A DNA stretch of 64,000 bases, taken from assembly GCA_946811695.1 (NCBI GenBank), contig OX328126.1, positions 82,162,467 through 82,226,466 of the forward strand. The letters run 5' to 3'. The notes under the pieces are model-generated. The model did not search any database, was not told the origin of the DNA, and worked only from the letters and a program-made list of their open reading frames with translations. How positions within the stretch are numbered: the stretch's first letter is position 1; each line of letters opens with the position of its first letter. The position numbers and the translations under genes are program-made. This document shows positions 1 to 12,709 of this stretch, in pieces. This DNA comes from Gonocerus acuteangulatus. Its lineage: Eukaryota > Arthropoda > Insecta > Hemiptera > Coreidae.

Positions 1-47
1 AATGAGTAAAGCGTTATATACCTTGGATACCAAGATGCCAAGTGCCA
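1..47. other. left flank of histone unit 1, unassigned
   Basis: These 47 bases do not match the bases that precede the same point in units 2 and 3 (before 9331 and 23550). Homology to the histone unit begins at 48. The segment ends in a short repeat of agtgcca, so it may be another rearranged unit junction like the one near 25747. Too short to assign. Confidence 0.5.
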
Positions 48-630
48 AGTGCCATGAGGATGGATGACTTGAGAAGGTAAAAAATGGTAAAGTTAAATTT
101 TGCTTAAATTTGAGGCGCAGGTGATATGAAAAAAGTCGGGGAGCCGGGCGAGAGTCTGTCGTCGATTTCGTCTCGTTTTGTACAACCTTGCCATTACTTA
201 AGAGAATAAACAAATGTATACATTACGTACGATATCGCTTTTATTTTTGTTTATTTAATGAACTGCTCATGTGTCTGAAATTGTAGTCGTTTTTCTTCTG
301 GCTACGCCTGACATCCGACTGTTAATAGTCGCTAAGTCCTAAGCTCCCCTACCAGGCGGGGCTGATTCTCGGCAGAGACGTTCGTATTATAATAATAATA
401 ATAAAAATATCAAGACTTGGCCATTGAGTTAAAAGATCTCTATAAATTAGATTCCGCTAGAGTTACTGCAGTTATCATTTCGACCAATGGTTTGATTCCG
501 AATACTACAGTCAGTGCCACCAAATACCTGAAATTGTCAGAGGAACACTTAATATTATCCCAGTAAGCAGTTCTACTCGATACAGCTCGAATCGTAAGAA
601 AATTTCTTAATGCCCATAATTAGTGCCTAA

Positions 631-663
<33 letters not shown>

Positions 664-1690
664 ATAAAATAAAAATAATTCTTTTTACTGGTTGGAACTA
701 TCCCCCAGTAAAAATATTCTCCAGTAATATGAGAGACCCCACCCCCTTAATAATAATAACAATAATACATTAATGGTAGCGTATAATCCCAATTTATGGA
801 TTATATACCCCCATCGAGACGGGTTTGAATTTGAAAACTGCTAAAAAATTGTGTTTGGAAACAATGGATGCGGGTTAATAAGACGTAGAGTAATCGACTT
901 TTTTTTTTTCTTTTTTTCTGATCACGTCGGGCACAACGACTCCAAGGACAGCAAAGTCCTTTTTGCAAGTCTCTCGGGACAAGTTCCTGTTTTCTTCTTT
1001 GTTTGGGTACAAGAACGAGCCCAGCCGGGAGCTGTGTGTCCGTCCGTTTTATTATCATCATTAGTCGTAGCCTGGGAAAAAAAAAAAAAAAAAAAAAAAC
1101 AGCGAGATTTACGCGCCGGAAATGCACAGGAAACTGGCCGAAGCCAACTGAAAGCTGAAATTACTCGCTCCGCCTCCTCGGCTATTAGCTAGCTCTCTGC
1201 TCCTCCGGATTGCGCCATCGGGCGGATCGACGTCAAAAGCTGTTTCCCTTCCTATGGTGGGGAGGGGAAAGGAGTGGATGGAGCAGGTTGGTCTGAAGAC
1301 AGAAAATGAGCCAGGTCATTCAGAAAGAATAAAATGTATACTTGGCGCAAAGAAAATCGAACTCCTCGGAACAGCGGTAATCATATTACGCTTGCTTAAC
1401 AACAACAATAATAAAATAACAATTACTATAAATTACTTTTCATTAAAGAACCTATTCTATTATAGATACAACATTTTGGTCTTATGAAATAATTATTTCT
1501 CTGTATTTTATGGTTTAATTGTTCCTTCCATGTGCCGCGTATGTTAGTTTATTCATTTTCTCAAGCATCTGCTTATCACATTCCTAATATTATAATTTAA
1601 TTAATCTGCTTGGGATTCCCTGTACGACCCCCCCCCAAAAAAAAAAAAGATAAATAAAATTGAAAGCATAGATATAGCTGACTGTTTTGT
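48..1690. other. unit spacer downstream of H3, no gene seen
   Basis: AT-rich non-coding spacer between the end of one unit and the H3 3' stem-loop. It holds a (TAA)n-like run near 390, an A-run of about 30 at 632-662, a T-rich run at 900-918, an A-run at 1077-1099 and a short C/A run near 1627. The ORFs of 70-113 codons here read through these homopolymers and resemble nothing known. It recurs in units 2 and 3 and, more diverged, in unit 4. Confidence 0.7.
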
Positions 1691-1706
1691 GGCCCTCATA
1701 AGGGCC
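1691..1706 (-). terminator. histone 3' stem-loop of H3, unit 1
   Basis: On the minus strand this reads GGCCCTTATGAGGGCC, a perfect 6-bp stem with a 4-nt loop followed by ACA. It fits the metazoan replication-dependent histone mRNA 3' element bound by SLBP. It lies about 30 nt past the H3 stop codon, the usual spacing for U7-dependent cleavage in place of polyadenylation. Confidence 0.95.
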
Positions 1707-1736
1707 GTTGACAATAAGTTCTCCTACACGAACGCT

Positions 1737-2165
<429 letters not shown>

Positions 2166-2202
2166 TTAATAGCAGATTGATCCGCGGCTAGGGAAAAATC
2201 GG

Positions 2203-2210
2203 CTTAAATA
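2203..2210 (-). promoter_or_regulatory. TATA-like box of H3, unit 1
   Basis: Minus-strand TATTTAAG about 56-63 nt upstream of the H3 ATG, in a place consistent with a short histone 5' leader. It recurs at 11485-11492 and 25704-25711. Confidence 0.65.
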
Positions 2211-2238
2211 GGTTGAGCAGCTCTGGTGGTAGGGGTAG

Positions 2239-2470
2239 CGGCTCAAAATGGCCGACACCAGATTACTTGCCAGTTGGACACACGATCAGCGCCGTTAAAT
2301 TTCAGTAACTCAATTAAATCCCTCATTTAAACAAGTTTCAAAAGGGCATAATGTAGTAGTTGTTACATTTCTGAAAGGAAAGTTGAGTAATTTTTAATTC
2401 TCTCTCTCACTGCCTACCTCACTCACTCACTCTCTCTTTCACTCTATCTCTCTCACTCCCTCATTCTCTT
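2239..2470 (-). promoter_or_regulatory. H3 upstream region with AAAATGGCC motif and GA-repeat tract
   Basis: About 100 bp upstream of the H3 ATG lies aaaatggccgac (2245-2256), which resembles a YY1/Pho-type site. At 2399-2470 there is a CT-rich stretch (GA repeats on the coding strand). In Drosophila, GA repeats in the H3-H4 promoter recruit CLAMP/GAF to the histone locus, so a comparable role is plausible but inferred. Unit 3 breaks off inside this region. Confidence 0.4.
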
Positions 2471-2935
2471 GGGCTTGCTCTTCATGAGAGGGCGAACAGC
2501 TAAGAGGAGGAAGGGAAGATGTCGGGAGAAAACCAGCTGACTTGCAGACAGGGCGAAAACAAGAAATAATAAAAAAATCGTTCGTCAGAGCCATCAACAC
2601 AAAACGGCGCTAAAGGTGGGCGGAGCTAGGAAAGAATGAATTACAAATAAAAATTAATAAACACACCAAAAGGAAATTTAATAGGTGAAATCCATATGAT
2701 ATCGTAAAAGGGCGTAGGGCCCCAATCCCATGAATTCATTAAAATAGGCTATTAGATAAGGGCCTTCTGAAACTCCTGCGAAATGAATCTATTCGGCTTG
2801 TAGAAGTCGATTATGACTCCTTCTTTTTATATCCAGTTAGTAGTGAAGAGTCCGTCTACTAATGCAATAACAACGCATACTACCTGTTGGTATAGAAAAA
2901 ATGTATCCATTAAGGTTTGAAAGCAATCGTTTTGT
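2471..2935. other. H3-H2A spacer, no gene seen
   Basis: Non-coding spacer between the H3 upstream region and the H2A stem-loop. No transposon, repeat or RNA gene recognised. Confidence 0.6.
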
Positions 2936-2951
2936 GGCCCTGAGAAGGGCC
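2936..2951 (-). terminator. histone 3' stem-loop of H2A, unit 1
   Basis: Minus strand GGCCCTTCTCAGGGCC followed by ACAAAACG; 6-bp stem, 4-nt loop, about 40 nt past the H2A stop codon. Intact although the gene is frameshifted. Confidence 0.95.
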
Positions 2952-2989
2952 GTTTGAAACAGGCACTAGCGAAGCCGATGCTTTTAAGA

Positions 2990-3363
<374 letters not shown>

Positions 3364-3420
3364 GTCGACTCTTAAGAAGTGTGATAGGTAGAGTTGCTCG
3401 GAATCACGTGTGTGAGAGAA

Positions 3421-3453
3421 TATATAGGCGATTTCGAATCTATGCGGGCCAAT
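3421..3453 (-). promoter_or_regulatory. H2A promoter: TATA box and CCAAT box, unit 1
   Basis: TATATA at 3421-3426, 58-63 nt upstream of the ATG, and a CCAAT pentamer (plus-strand orientation) at 3449-3453. Sequence is preserved at 17642 onward in unit 2, but there it is separated from H2A by a LINE. Confidence 0.75.
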
Positions 3454-3695
3454 CCAATTGCCTCATGTGCTGCTATCTGTATTTTTGAAGAAGAAGGAAT
3501 GGTATACGTACCACTTGGTGAACTTTATACGACGGGAGTGAGTCAGATAAAATACGTGTTATAATATTTTTACCCGTTGCGGGTTTTTACCCGCAACGGT
3601 ATCGTATTTATAAATCCAGTATTAACTATCGACTACCTTGCTCATTTAACACTTGATAAATAGCAGTGTTATATATCGCCATTAAAAAAAAAATG

Positions 3696-3699
<4 letters not shown>

Positions 3700-3761
<62 letters not shown>
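3700..3761. repeat. (TA)n microsatellite in H2A-H2B spacer
   Basis: About 30 TA dinucleotides, also present at about 17920-17981 in unit 2 with slightly different length. Confidence 0.95.
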
Positions 3762-3767
<6 letters not shown>

Positions 3768-4018
3768 ACACACACATATTAGTGTTCTGACATCCGGAAC
3801 GGTCCCTCCCCGTGTCCCTCTCCTTCTTCCAAATTTTTCATTTGGGCTTTATTTACATTTTTTCTAGCTTCGTCCCTTCGATTACCCGCGGGTAGAACAA
3901 GGCGTTTTTACTCCCAGCTCCAGTTCCTGATTCGTCGGTTTTGGAGCTCATTCTTTGGTTATTTTTGTGGGGGGTTTGAAAAAACAAAAAAAAACACACA
4001 TTAAGATCCGCCACTCTT

Positions 4019-4201
4019 GGGTTCAGGTATATATATTATGGTTCGGCTGTCCCGGGTACAGGTATAAATACTAAGGTCGGCTGTCCCGGGTTCAGGTATA
4101 AATATTATGGTTCGGCTGTCCCGGGTAAAGGTATAAATATTATGGTTCGGCTGTCCCGGGTACAGGTATAAATACTATGGTTCGGCTGTCCCGGTTTCAG
4201 T
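4019..4201. repeat. minisatellite of about 36 bp, five copies, unit 1
   Basis: Tandem units of the type gtataaatactatggttc followed by ggctgtcccgggtacag. Copies differ by a few bases. It lies upstream of H2B's 3' end in the H2A-H2B spacer and recurs at 18238-18420. Each unit contains a TATAAATA-like motif and a cccggg palindrome; no function is evident. Confidence 0.85.
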
Positions 4202-4396
4202 TGTATATCTTTTGAGGCGTAGTTACTCAGGCTGCGCGCGCACGCACACACACACATTATTACTCCGAAAACAGTGTTTATACATGATACTTCTGACTGG
4301 GCAATCTTTAATTAAATTATATACTCCTTGCGTAATGAGTTTTACAAGCTTAACTAATATATTCGCCTGATTGTGAAAGCAGATGCGATTATTGTT

Positions 4397-4412
4397 GGCC
4401 CTCAGAAGGGCC
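4397..4412 (-). terminator. histone 3' stem-loop of H2B, unit 1
   Basis: Minus strand GGCCCTTCTGAGGGCC followed by AACAA, about 33 nt past the H2B stop codon. Confidence 0.95.
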
Positions 4413-4444
4413 GTTGAAAACGTGCGTGATACGCGTTAGCCGCT

Positions 4445-4816
4445 TCACTTAGAACTGGTGTATTTAGTGACTGCTTTTGTTCCTTCGCTGACCGCATGCT
4501 TAGCCAATTCTCCGGGTAGTAGTAGCCTTACTGCAGTCTGGATCTCCCTGCTCGTGATAGTCGACCTCTTGTTGTAGTGCGAGAGGCGGGAGGCTTCCGC
4601 GGCAATACGCTCAAAGATGTCGTTGACGAAGCTGTTCATGATGCTCATCGCCTTCGAGGATACTCCCGTATCGGGGTGGACTTGCTTCAAGACTTTGTAG
4701 ATGTAGATAGCGTAGCTCTCCTTCCTCCTACGCTTCTTCTTCTTGTCGCCCTTGGCGATGTTCTTCTGGGCCTTTCCGGCCTTCTTGATGGCTTTCCCGG
4801 ATGCTTTAGGCGGCAT
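4445..4816 (-). CDS. H2B: histone H2B, unit 1
   Basis: Core histone that pairs with H2A; 123 codons, the usual arthropod length. A lysine-rich tail ([34 protein letters not shown]) leads into an intact histone fold starting at [17 protein letters not shown] and ending in AVTKYTSSK, which includes the conserved C-terminal ubiquitylation lysine. No intron. TATA-like and CCAAT motifs are upstream (4884-4908) and a histone stem-loop downstream. The identical protein is encoded in unit 2 at 18664-19035. Certain identification. Confidence 0.99.
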   Translation of the reverse strand: MPPKASGKAIKKAGKAQKNIAKGDKKKKRRRKESYAIYIYKVLKQVHPDTGVSSKAMSIMNSFVNDIFERIAAEASRLSHYNKRSTITSREIQTAVRLLLPGELAKHAVSEGTKAVTKYTSSK

Positions 4817-4883
4817 ATTGGCTGATGGATCTTTAGAAAACGACTGACTCCCGGCAACTGGGCAACATGGGGTTTTGTCTCGT

Positions 4884-4908
4884 CCTTTACATATTTTGCC
4901 GGGCCAAT
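4884..4908 (-). promoter_or_regulatory. H2B promoter: TATA-like and CCAAT motifs, unit 1
   Basis: Minus-strand TATGTAAAG (4884-4892), about 70 nt upstream of the ATG, and a CCAAT motif (plus orientation) at 4904-4908. The same arrangement is in unit 2 at 19103-19127. Confidence 0.55.
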
Positions 4909-5292
4909 AGGCTCCGAGTTAGTATTATGCGCTCTCTCTTGGCGGAAAATGAAACTACACTATGTGACTGCATCCTCTCTTCCCCTTTGTAACGAAGGTA
5001 AACTTTACCTCAATCCGGCCGCCTTCTTCGGTGAAATCGTTAAATCTACTAACCCGCCGAATTACAATAGTTAAGCCTAAACCTATCTAAAATAATAAGC
5101 TATTTTAATTAATATAGAAATGAAATAAGAAAGTCTCTTTTGACAAGGCGTGGAGGCTAGGTAGAGTGAACCGTTTTTTTTTTTGTTTTTTTTTTTCTTT
5201 TTTCCTTTTTATAAGTAAAAACTCTTCTAGACCTTAATAAATTAATATAAAAAATACCAGGCGTGCCGTTAAATTTGATCGGTTGCTGTCTC

Positions 5293-5295
<3 letters not shown>

Positions 5296-5342
<47 letters not shown>

Positions 5343-5505
5343 GGCGCATCTACTTCTAGGTCATTAGCGCCGACATCCAGGGTGCAGCGAGGAATTTTCC
5401 CAGCGAGCCTTGAGATGAGAAAATTCCTGCCGGAGGTGGGAATCGAACCCACCATCTCCCGCTTATGAATCCAGCGCGCTAGCCACTAGACTACGGGAGA
5501 CCCCC
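5296..5505 (-). mobile_element. tRNA-derived SINE in H2B-H4 spacer, unit 1
   Basis: Reading the minus strand: a tRNA-like head with A-box (tagtctagtggctagcg) and B-box (ggttcgattcc), a unique body, and a poly-A tail seen as the long T-run at 5296-5340. It is flanked by a 12-bp target duplication, tgctgtctcgtt, at 5284-5295 and 5506-5517. It is not a working tRNA gene because the acceptor ends do not pair. Pol III transcription and LINE-dependent mobility are inferred from the structure. Because the same insertion sits in unit 2, it predates homogenisation of these units. Confidence 0.88.
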
Positions 5506-5827
5506 TGCTGTCTCGTTGTCTGTAATTGATGTGTCTGTAATTAAATCCGTGAAAAAATTCTCAAAAATTTAGTAACAGAAAGCTACTGATTATTAAACAG
5601 GAGGCTGGTCAATTTCGCAATCGTCATATTGTTATCGTGTGGTGGGGGGGGGGGATACATATATTATAAGTTCACACCTCTCAGACAGTAATATCAAATT
5701 TTGAGAAAAAAAAAAACTAATAAAAATCACCCGAATGAACTAAGTCATTCATAAGTGTGTCTGTAATTACGTCCGTGAAAAATTCCTCCATAATGTAATA
5801 ACGGAAAGCTACTAAATCCGTATTGTT

Positions 5828-5843
5828 GGCCCTGAAAAGGGCC
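5828..5843 (-). terminator. histone 3' stem-loop of H4, unit 1
   Basis: Minus strand GGCCCTTTTCAGGGCC followed by AACAA, about 48 nt past the H4 stop codon. Confidence 0.95.
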
Positions 5844-5890
5844 GTTGGCATAAAATAACCCCAGACGCGAAAACGTTAATTGTTGACCGT

Positions 5891-6295
<405 letters not shown>

Positions 6296-6849
6296 TTATT
6301 AGCCTATTCTGCAGCCAGTGCTGCGCTCTACTTATGGTAGCAACTGTTCTATTCTATTCAGCGTCTCAGCCTTCTGATTTTTAGCTCTGTGCAAAGGGTT
6401 CTGAACGTCTCCCCAAATCATGTATTGAGCTAGTCGACATATATATGTTGTAGATCCCAAGTTGAAAATTAAGATGTTTTAGGTAGTTGGTAACAGCTTA
6501 TTAAGTCTTCAATAGTTTTGTATTTTATATTACATTTTTGTTGTGGAAACGTTTCGGCTATAAACCATTTCCAATCCAATTGTCTGTATGATTTTGCATT
6601 ATTTTTTTATACATACGTTATAATCTTCAGATTATGTGCTTGTAAATTTGATATTATTTAATTTGAGGAGGAAATTTCATTTTTTTTATAAAATTGTATG
6701 TCTCTATTTTTTCATGGATGATATAATTATTACCTCAATTATTACATATTATTTTATATATTTGAGTCTGCTTCTGTAACGGAGGACTAGATATGTAAGA
6801 CTAATATATATATATATATATATATATTGAGCAAATCATGTATGAGAAG

Positions 6850-7025
6850 TCGGGCCTTGATCTACTTTTCGAAGATCTTGATCATGGGGCTCAGCAGGCT
6901 GATCGGCCGGTAATACTCGGGCTTGTCTCCTGGCTTCTTGAAGTGGGACCACCACGGCGTGTTTCAAAGCGTCCGGGAAGTGTACAGTGCGGTAAGCTGC
7001 ATTGAAAATGTTCAGTAGGGAGGGC
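6850..7025 (-). pseudogene. non-LTR reverse transcriptase fragment in H4-H1 spacer, unit 1
   Basis: On the minus strand a short run reads like the start of a LINE reverse transcriptase domain: FPDALKHAVVVPL, then after a frame change KKPGDKPEYYRPISLLSP and IFEK, ending at a stop. The YRPISLLS block is a hallmark of Jockey/CR1-type RTs. It is 5' and 3' truncated with at least one frameshift. GC content is well above the flanking spacer, which supports a foreign origin. The same fragment is in unit 2 (21069-21244). Confidence 0.75.
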
Positions 7026-7348
7026 TTCGCTTTTCTACAAACAGTCGTCTCATATACTTGTTAACCGGACTAACTTCTGGGCTCTAGACCCTTCTATTTG
7101 ATTATAGTATACCCGGGCCCAGGAACAACGTAAGTGTTACACATGTTTGATCACGAATTGGGCCTACCGCCCTGTTAGATTTAGAGCAGTAAATAATTTG
7201 CAGTATGTCGTCCTCCCATTCGGGATTTACATTAAGACTATGGCTACCTTGTCTAGTCTATTCAACAACTCTATTTCTCCCTCTTGCTATTTCTATTATA
7301 ATATTACAAATAAACAAATGAAAGCATTCTTCTTCTTTTTGTTTTTGT

Positions 7349-7364
7349 GGCTCTGAAAAGAACC
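7349..7364 (-). terminator. histone 3' stem-loop of H1, unit 1
   Basis: Minus strand GGTTCTTTTCAGAGCC, a stem with one G-T wobble in place of the GGCCC stem of the core genes. It is followed by ACAAAAACAAAAAGAAGAAG, a purine-rich stretch resembling the U7-pairing histone downstream element. Confidence 0.9.
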
Positions 7365-7419
7365 GTTTCAAATTTGATCCCGCTGAGGAGCAGGGACGCT
7401 CGCTAGAATGGAAAGTGCT

Positions 7420-8049
7420 TTACTTCTTCTTCGGCGAGGCCTTCTTCGCTGCAGGTTTTTTAGCGGGGGCCTTTTTTGGGGCAGGCGCCTTTTTGCTCTT
7501 CGGCGTAGAAGCCGGTTTCGCTTTAGCTACCTTCGGTTTTGGGGATTTAGTCGCGGTTGGAGGCTTTTTCGTCTTTTTGGCTTTAGAAGCGGCGGCAGCT
7601 GCTGCTTTCTTCTTAGGGGACTTGTTCTTTGAACCTTTCGGCCTCCCAGCGCCGCTAGGTTTCGCGACCCCAGTCTTCTTGGTCTTGGGCGCAGCGGCCG
7701 ACTTCTGTTCCCCTGACCCGGCGAGCTTGAAAGAGCCAGAGGCCCCCTTCCCCTTCGTCTGAACTAGAGCGCCGCTTGCGACGGCCGACTTAAGGTACTT
7801 CCTGATAAATTGAGACTTCTTCTCGGCGTCGATCTTGTACGTCGAGCTGATGTACTTTTTGATGGCTTGTGTCGAAGAGCCGCCTCTCTCTTTCAGTGAC
7901 TTGATTGCAGCGTTTACCATCTGTGAGACGGGCGGATGCGTCGGAGCCGTTTTGGCCTTCTTTGATCCGGAAGCCGCTCCTTTCCCCTTCTTCGCTTTCG
8001 GTGTCCCGGTCGCCGATGGCGCCTGAGCCTCTGCCGTTGTTTCAGTCAT
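7420..8049 (-). CDS. H1: linker histone H1, unit 1
   Basis: Linker histone, 209 residues. A short Ala/Thr-rich N-tail is followed by the winged-helix globular domain at about residues 35-108 (from [20 protein letters not shown] to GASGSFKL), then a long Lys/Ala/Pro tail with SPKKK, TKSPKP and TPKSKK motifs typical of CDK phosphorylation sites. Divergent between taxa but unmistakably H1. No intron. An AAACACA box, the classic H1 promoter element, lies about 125 nt upstream (8172-8178), and a histone stem-loop is downstream. Identical in unit 2. Confidence 0.98.
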   Translation of the reverse strand: MTETTAEAQAPSATGTPKAKKGKGAASGSKKAKTAPTHPPVSQMVNAAIKSLKERGGSSTQAIKKYISSTYKIDAEKKSQFIRKYLKSAVASGALVQTKGKGASGSFKLAGSGEQKSAAAPKTKKTGVAKPSGAGRPKGSKNKSPKKKAAAAAASKAKKTKKPPTATKSPKPKVAKAKPASTPKSKKAPAPKKAPAKKPAAKKASPKKK

Positions 8050-8171
8050 TCCGCTGTATCTGTTTTCGTTTTAGGGGTATTTTCTCGACGATAGTTGCTT
8101 GACTCCGCGAGCGGACCGTAACGGTCGCACCGTTCCCCTCGCCGCCCTTCAGCTTCGACGGGGGAACATTT

Positions 8172-8178
8172 TGTGTTT
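8172..8178 (-). promoter_or_regulatory. H1-box AAACACA, unit 1
   Basis: Minus-strand AAACACA 123-129 nt upstream of the H1 ATG. This heptamer is the conserved H1-specific promoter element in animals. Recurs at 22391-22397. Confidence 0.75.
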
Positions 8179-9330
8179 CGTCTCTCATTTTCACAGCTCC
8201 GTTTGCGAATATAAACTAATTACTTAGTAACGAACTTTCTCCTGGGCAAACCTCGGTTTTCGGGCTGCTAAAATGTTCAATTTTATGTAGTTAAAATTCT
8301 CAACGGAGCGTAAACAAGCCTTGTTTAACCCAGAACCTGAATTGACCAGGTTATTTTTTCGAAATTCAGGTGGATTATTAAGTCCGCGGATAAATTTTCC
8401 GCCGATTTACGTCCTTCGTTCGTTTCAAGAGTGTACTAGGCTCTCTTATAGATCGCCCTTTGACTCCCCAATAGATCTGAACTCCCGTTAAACATCTTAC
8501 AGATCTGGACCTTTGAGCACTCCTTGGGCCGGGCTCCTCTCCTTTTTCTGCTTTCAGGAGTGAACGAAGAAGCATTGTTTGCCGGAGATTTGGCTTATTC
8601 CTATTACATTTTCGAATATAGTTTGACAGCTATTTTTTTTTACTCTGCATTTATAAATAGCCGGAAAGATACATCGGGCTCGAATGTAGCTCTAAAGAGC
8701 GCCGGATGAACTCCTTTTTCCGGTGAAATTTGTCGATGTCTTTTCCCGAATCCGTTAGCTTTCTGGTCCTCTTGTGTGGAATGCCTCTTATCTTACCAGT
8801 ATGCTGTCGAATGAGCAAACTTTTAGTGAACATTTTTCGGCGCTATTAGCCTAGCACTCGTCCGGTCTTCCTCTTTTAAGTGTAGTTCAGCTTTGAAATA
8901 TTCGATTTTAAATTATTTACTACGATCGGAGGTTGCTTTGTATTGCATAAAGAAGAGTCGGATACAAGGGGAAGCCTAAGGACTCGATATCAATGCAGGA
9001 GTCCCTGTATTTAGTTTTGGGACTAATAGAGGTGTGACTGGAGTCACATAATAATCTATGTATATATAATCTGCCTGCCCTATTATAAGATTGAAAGGTC
9101 TTCAATCCGTGTATACGGCCATATTAGTATGTAAAAAGACCCCCTGATGAGTTGAAAGTGCTAATAATAAGACGGGTCTGACTATAAGAAGGGAAACGCC
9201 TCGATTCATACATCAGCGCAATAGGAGAATGGCCATGGTTCAGTTGTTAAACTGAATTAAAATTAATAAAAATATCCTACCTATTCGGATATTACGAGCG
9301 TTGACACGTTTTTAGCCTTCATTTTCTCCG
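8179..9330. other. spacer upstream of H1, no gene seen
   Basis: Unique spacer, repeated in unit 2 (22398-23549). A tataaatag-like motif lies near 8650. No transposon or ORF of note. Confidence 0.6.
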
Positions 9331-9914
9331 AGTGCCATGAGGATGGATGACTTGAGAAGGTAAAAAATGGTAAAGTTAAATTTTGCTTAAATTTGAGGCG
9401 CAGGTGATATGAAAAAAGTCGGGGAGCCGGGCGAGAGTCTGTCGTCGATTTCGTCTCGTTTTGTACAACCTTGCCATTACTTAAGAGAATAAACAAATGT
9501 ATACATTACGTACGATATCGCTTTTATTTTTGTTTATTTAATGAACTGCTCATGTGTCTGAAATTGTAGTCGTTTTTCTTCTGGCTACGCCTGACATCCG
9601 ACTGTTAATAGTCGCTAAGTCCTAAGCTCCCCTACCAGGCGGGGCTGATTCTCGGCAGAGACGTTCGTATTATAATAATAATAATAAAAATATCAAGACT
9701 TGGCCATTGAGTTAAAAGATCTCTATAAATTAGATTCCGCTAGAGTTACTGCAGTTATCATTTCGACCAATGGTTTGATTCCGAATACTACAGTCAGTGC
9801 CACCAAATACCTGAAATTGTCAGAGGAACACTTAATATTATCCCAGTAAGCAGTTCTACTCGATACAGCTCGAATCGTAAGAAAATTTCTTAATGCCCAT
9901 AATTAGTGCCTAAA

Positions 9915-9945
<31 letters not shown>

Positions 9946-10972
9946 ATAAAATAAAAATAATTCTTTTTACTGGTTGGAACTATCCCCCAGTAAAAATATT
10001 CTCCAGTAATATGAGAGACCCCACCCCCTTAATAATAATAACAATAATACATTAATGGTAGCGTATAATCCCAATTTATGGATTATATACCCCCATCGAG
10101 ACGGGTTTGAATTTGAAAACTGCTAAAAAATTGTGTTTGGAAACAATGGATGCGGGTTAATAAGACGTAGAGTAATCGACTTTTTTTTTTTCTTTTTTTC
10201 TGATCACGTCGGGCACAACGACTCCAAGGACAGCAAAGTCCTTTTTGCAAGTCTCTCGGGACAAGTTCCTGTTTTCTTCTTTGTTTGGGTACAAGAACGA
10301 GCCCAGCCGGGAGCTGTGTGTCCGTCCGTTTTATTATCATCATTAGTCGTAGCCTGGGAAAAAAAAAAAAAAAAAAAAAAACAGCGAGATTTACGCGCCG
10401 GAAATGCACAGGAAACTGGCCGAAGCCAACTGAAAGCTGAAATTACTCGCTCCGCCTCCTCGGCTATTAGCTAGCTCTCTGCTCCTCCGGATTGCGCCAT
10501 CGGGCGGATCGACGTCAAAAGCTGTTTCCCTTCCTATGGTGGGGAGGGGAAAGGAGTGGATGGAGCAGGTTGGTCTGAAGACAGAAAATGAGCCAGGTCA
10601 TTCAGAAAGAATAAAATGTATACTTGGCGCAAAGAAAATCGAACTCCTCGGAACAGCGGTAATCATATTACGCTTGCTTAACAACAACAATAATAAAATA
10701 ACAATTACTATAAATTACTTTTCATTAAAGAACCTATTCTATTATAGATACAACATTTTGGTCTTATGAAATAATTATTTCTCTGTATTTTATGGTTTAA
10801 TTGTTCCTTCCATGTGCCGCGTATGTTAGTTTATTCATTTTCTCAAGCATCTGCTTATCACATTCCTAATATTATAATTTAATTAATCTGCTTGGGATTC
10901 CCTGTACGACCCCCCCCCAAAAAAAAAAAAGATAAATAAAATTGAAAGCATAGATATAGCTGACTGTTTTGT

Positions 10973-10988
10973 GGCCCTCATAAGGGCC
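10973..10988 (-). terminator. histone 3' stem-loop of H3, unit 2
   Basis: Same GGCCCTTATGAGGGCC element as in unit 1. Confidence 0.95.
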
Positions 10989-11018
10989 GTTGACAATAAG
11001 TTCTCCTACACGAACGCT

Positions 11019-11447
<429 letters not shown>

Positions 11448-11484
11448 TTAATAGCAGATTGATCCGCGGCTAGGGAAAAATCGG

Positions 11485-11492
11485 CTTAAATA
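11485..11492 (-). promoter_or_regulatory. TATA-like box of H3, unit 2
   Basis: TATTTAAG on the minus strand, same spacing as unit 1. Confidence 0.65.
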
Positions 11493-12217
11493 GGTTGAGC
11501 AGCTCTGGTGGTAGGGGTAGCGGCTCAAAATGGCCGACACCAGATTACTTGCCAGTTGGACACACGATCAGCGCCGTTAAATTTCAGTAACTCAATTAAA
11601 TCCCTCATTTAAACAAGTTTCAAAAGGGCATAATGTAGTAGTTGTTACATTTCTGAAAGGAAAGTTGAGTAATTTTTAATTCTCTCTCTCACTGCCTACC
11701 TCACTCACTCACTCTCTCTTTCACTCTATCTCTCTCACTCCCTCATTCTCTTGGGCTTGCTCTTCATGAGAGGGCGAACAGCTAAGAGGAGGAAGGGAAG
11801 ATGTCGGGAGAAAACCAGCTGACTTGCAGACAGGGCGAAAACAAGAAATAATAAAAAAATCGTTCGTCAGAGCCATCAACACAAAACGGCGCTAAAGGTG
11901 GGCGGAGCTAGGAAAGAATGAATTACAAATAAAAATTAATAAACACACCAAAAGGAAATTTAATAGGTGAAATCCATATGATATCGTAAAAGGGCGTAGG
12001 GCCCCAATCCCATGAATTCATTAAAATAGGCTATTAGATAAGGGCCTTCTGAAACTCCTGCGAAATGAATCTATTCGGCTTGTAGAAGTCGATTATGACT
12101 CCTTCTTTTTATATCCAGTTAGTAGTGAAGAGTCCGTCTACTAATGCAATAACAACGCATACTACCTGTTGGTATAGAAAAAATGTATCCATTAAGGTTT
12201 GAAAGCAATCGTTTTGT

Positions 12218-12233
12218 GGCCCTGAGAAGGGCC
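12218..12233 (-). terminator. histone 3' stem-loop of H2A, unit 2
   Basis: Minus strand GGCCCTTCTCAGGGCC about 40 nt past the H2A stop. Confidence 0.95.
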
Positions 12234-12271
12234 GTTTGAAACAGGCACTAGCGAAGCCGATGCTTTTAAGA

Positions 12272-12709
<438 letters not shown>

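Noticed and set aside
851..1192. 113-codon ORF in the histone spacer, repeated in each unit
   Set aside because: Reads through a T-run and an A-run; conservation is due to unit homogenisation, not to coding constraint.
5400..5502. tRNA gene on the minus strand
   Set aside because: A- and B-boxes are present but the acceptor ends do not pair, and it is joined to a body and poly-A tail with a target duplication, so it is a SINE head.
7415..7762. 115-codon plus-strand ORF opposite H1 (also 21634-21981)
   Set aside because: Antisense shadow of the Lys/Ala-rich H1 tail; Phe/Ala/Gly composition is the mirror of it.
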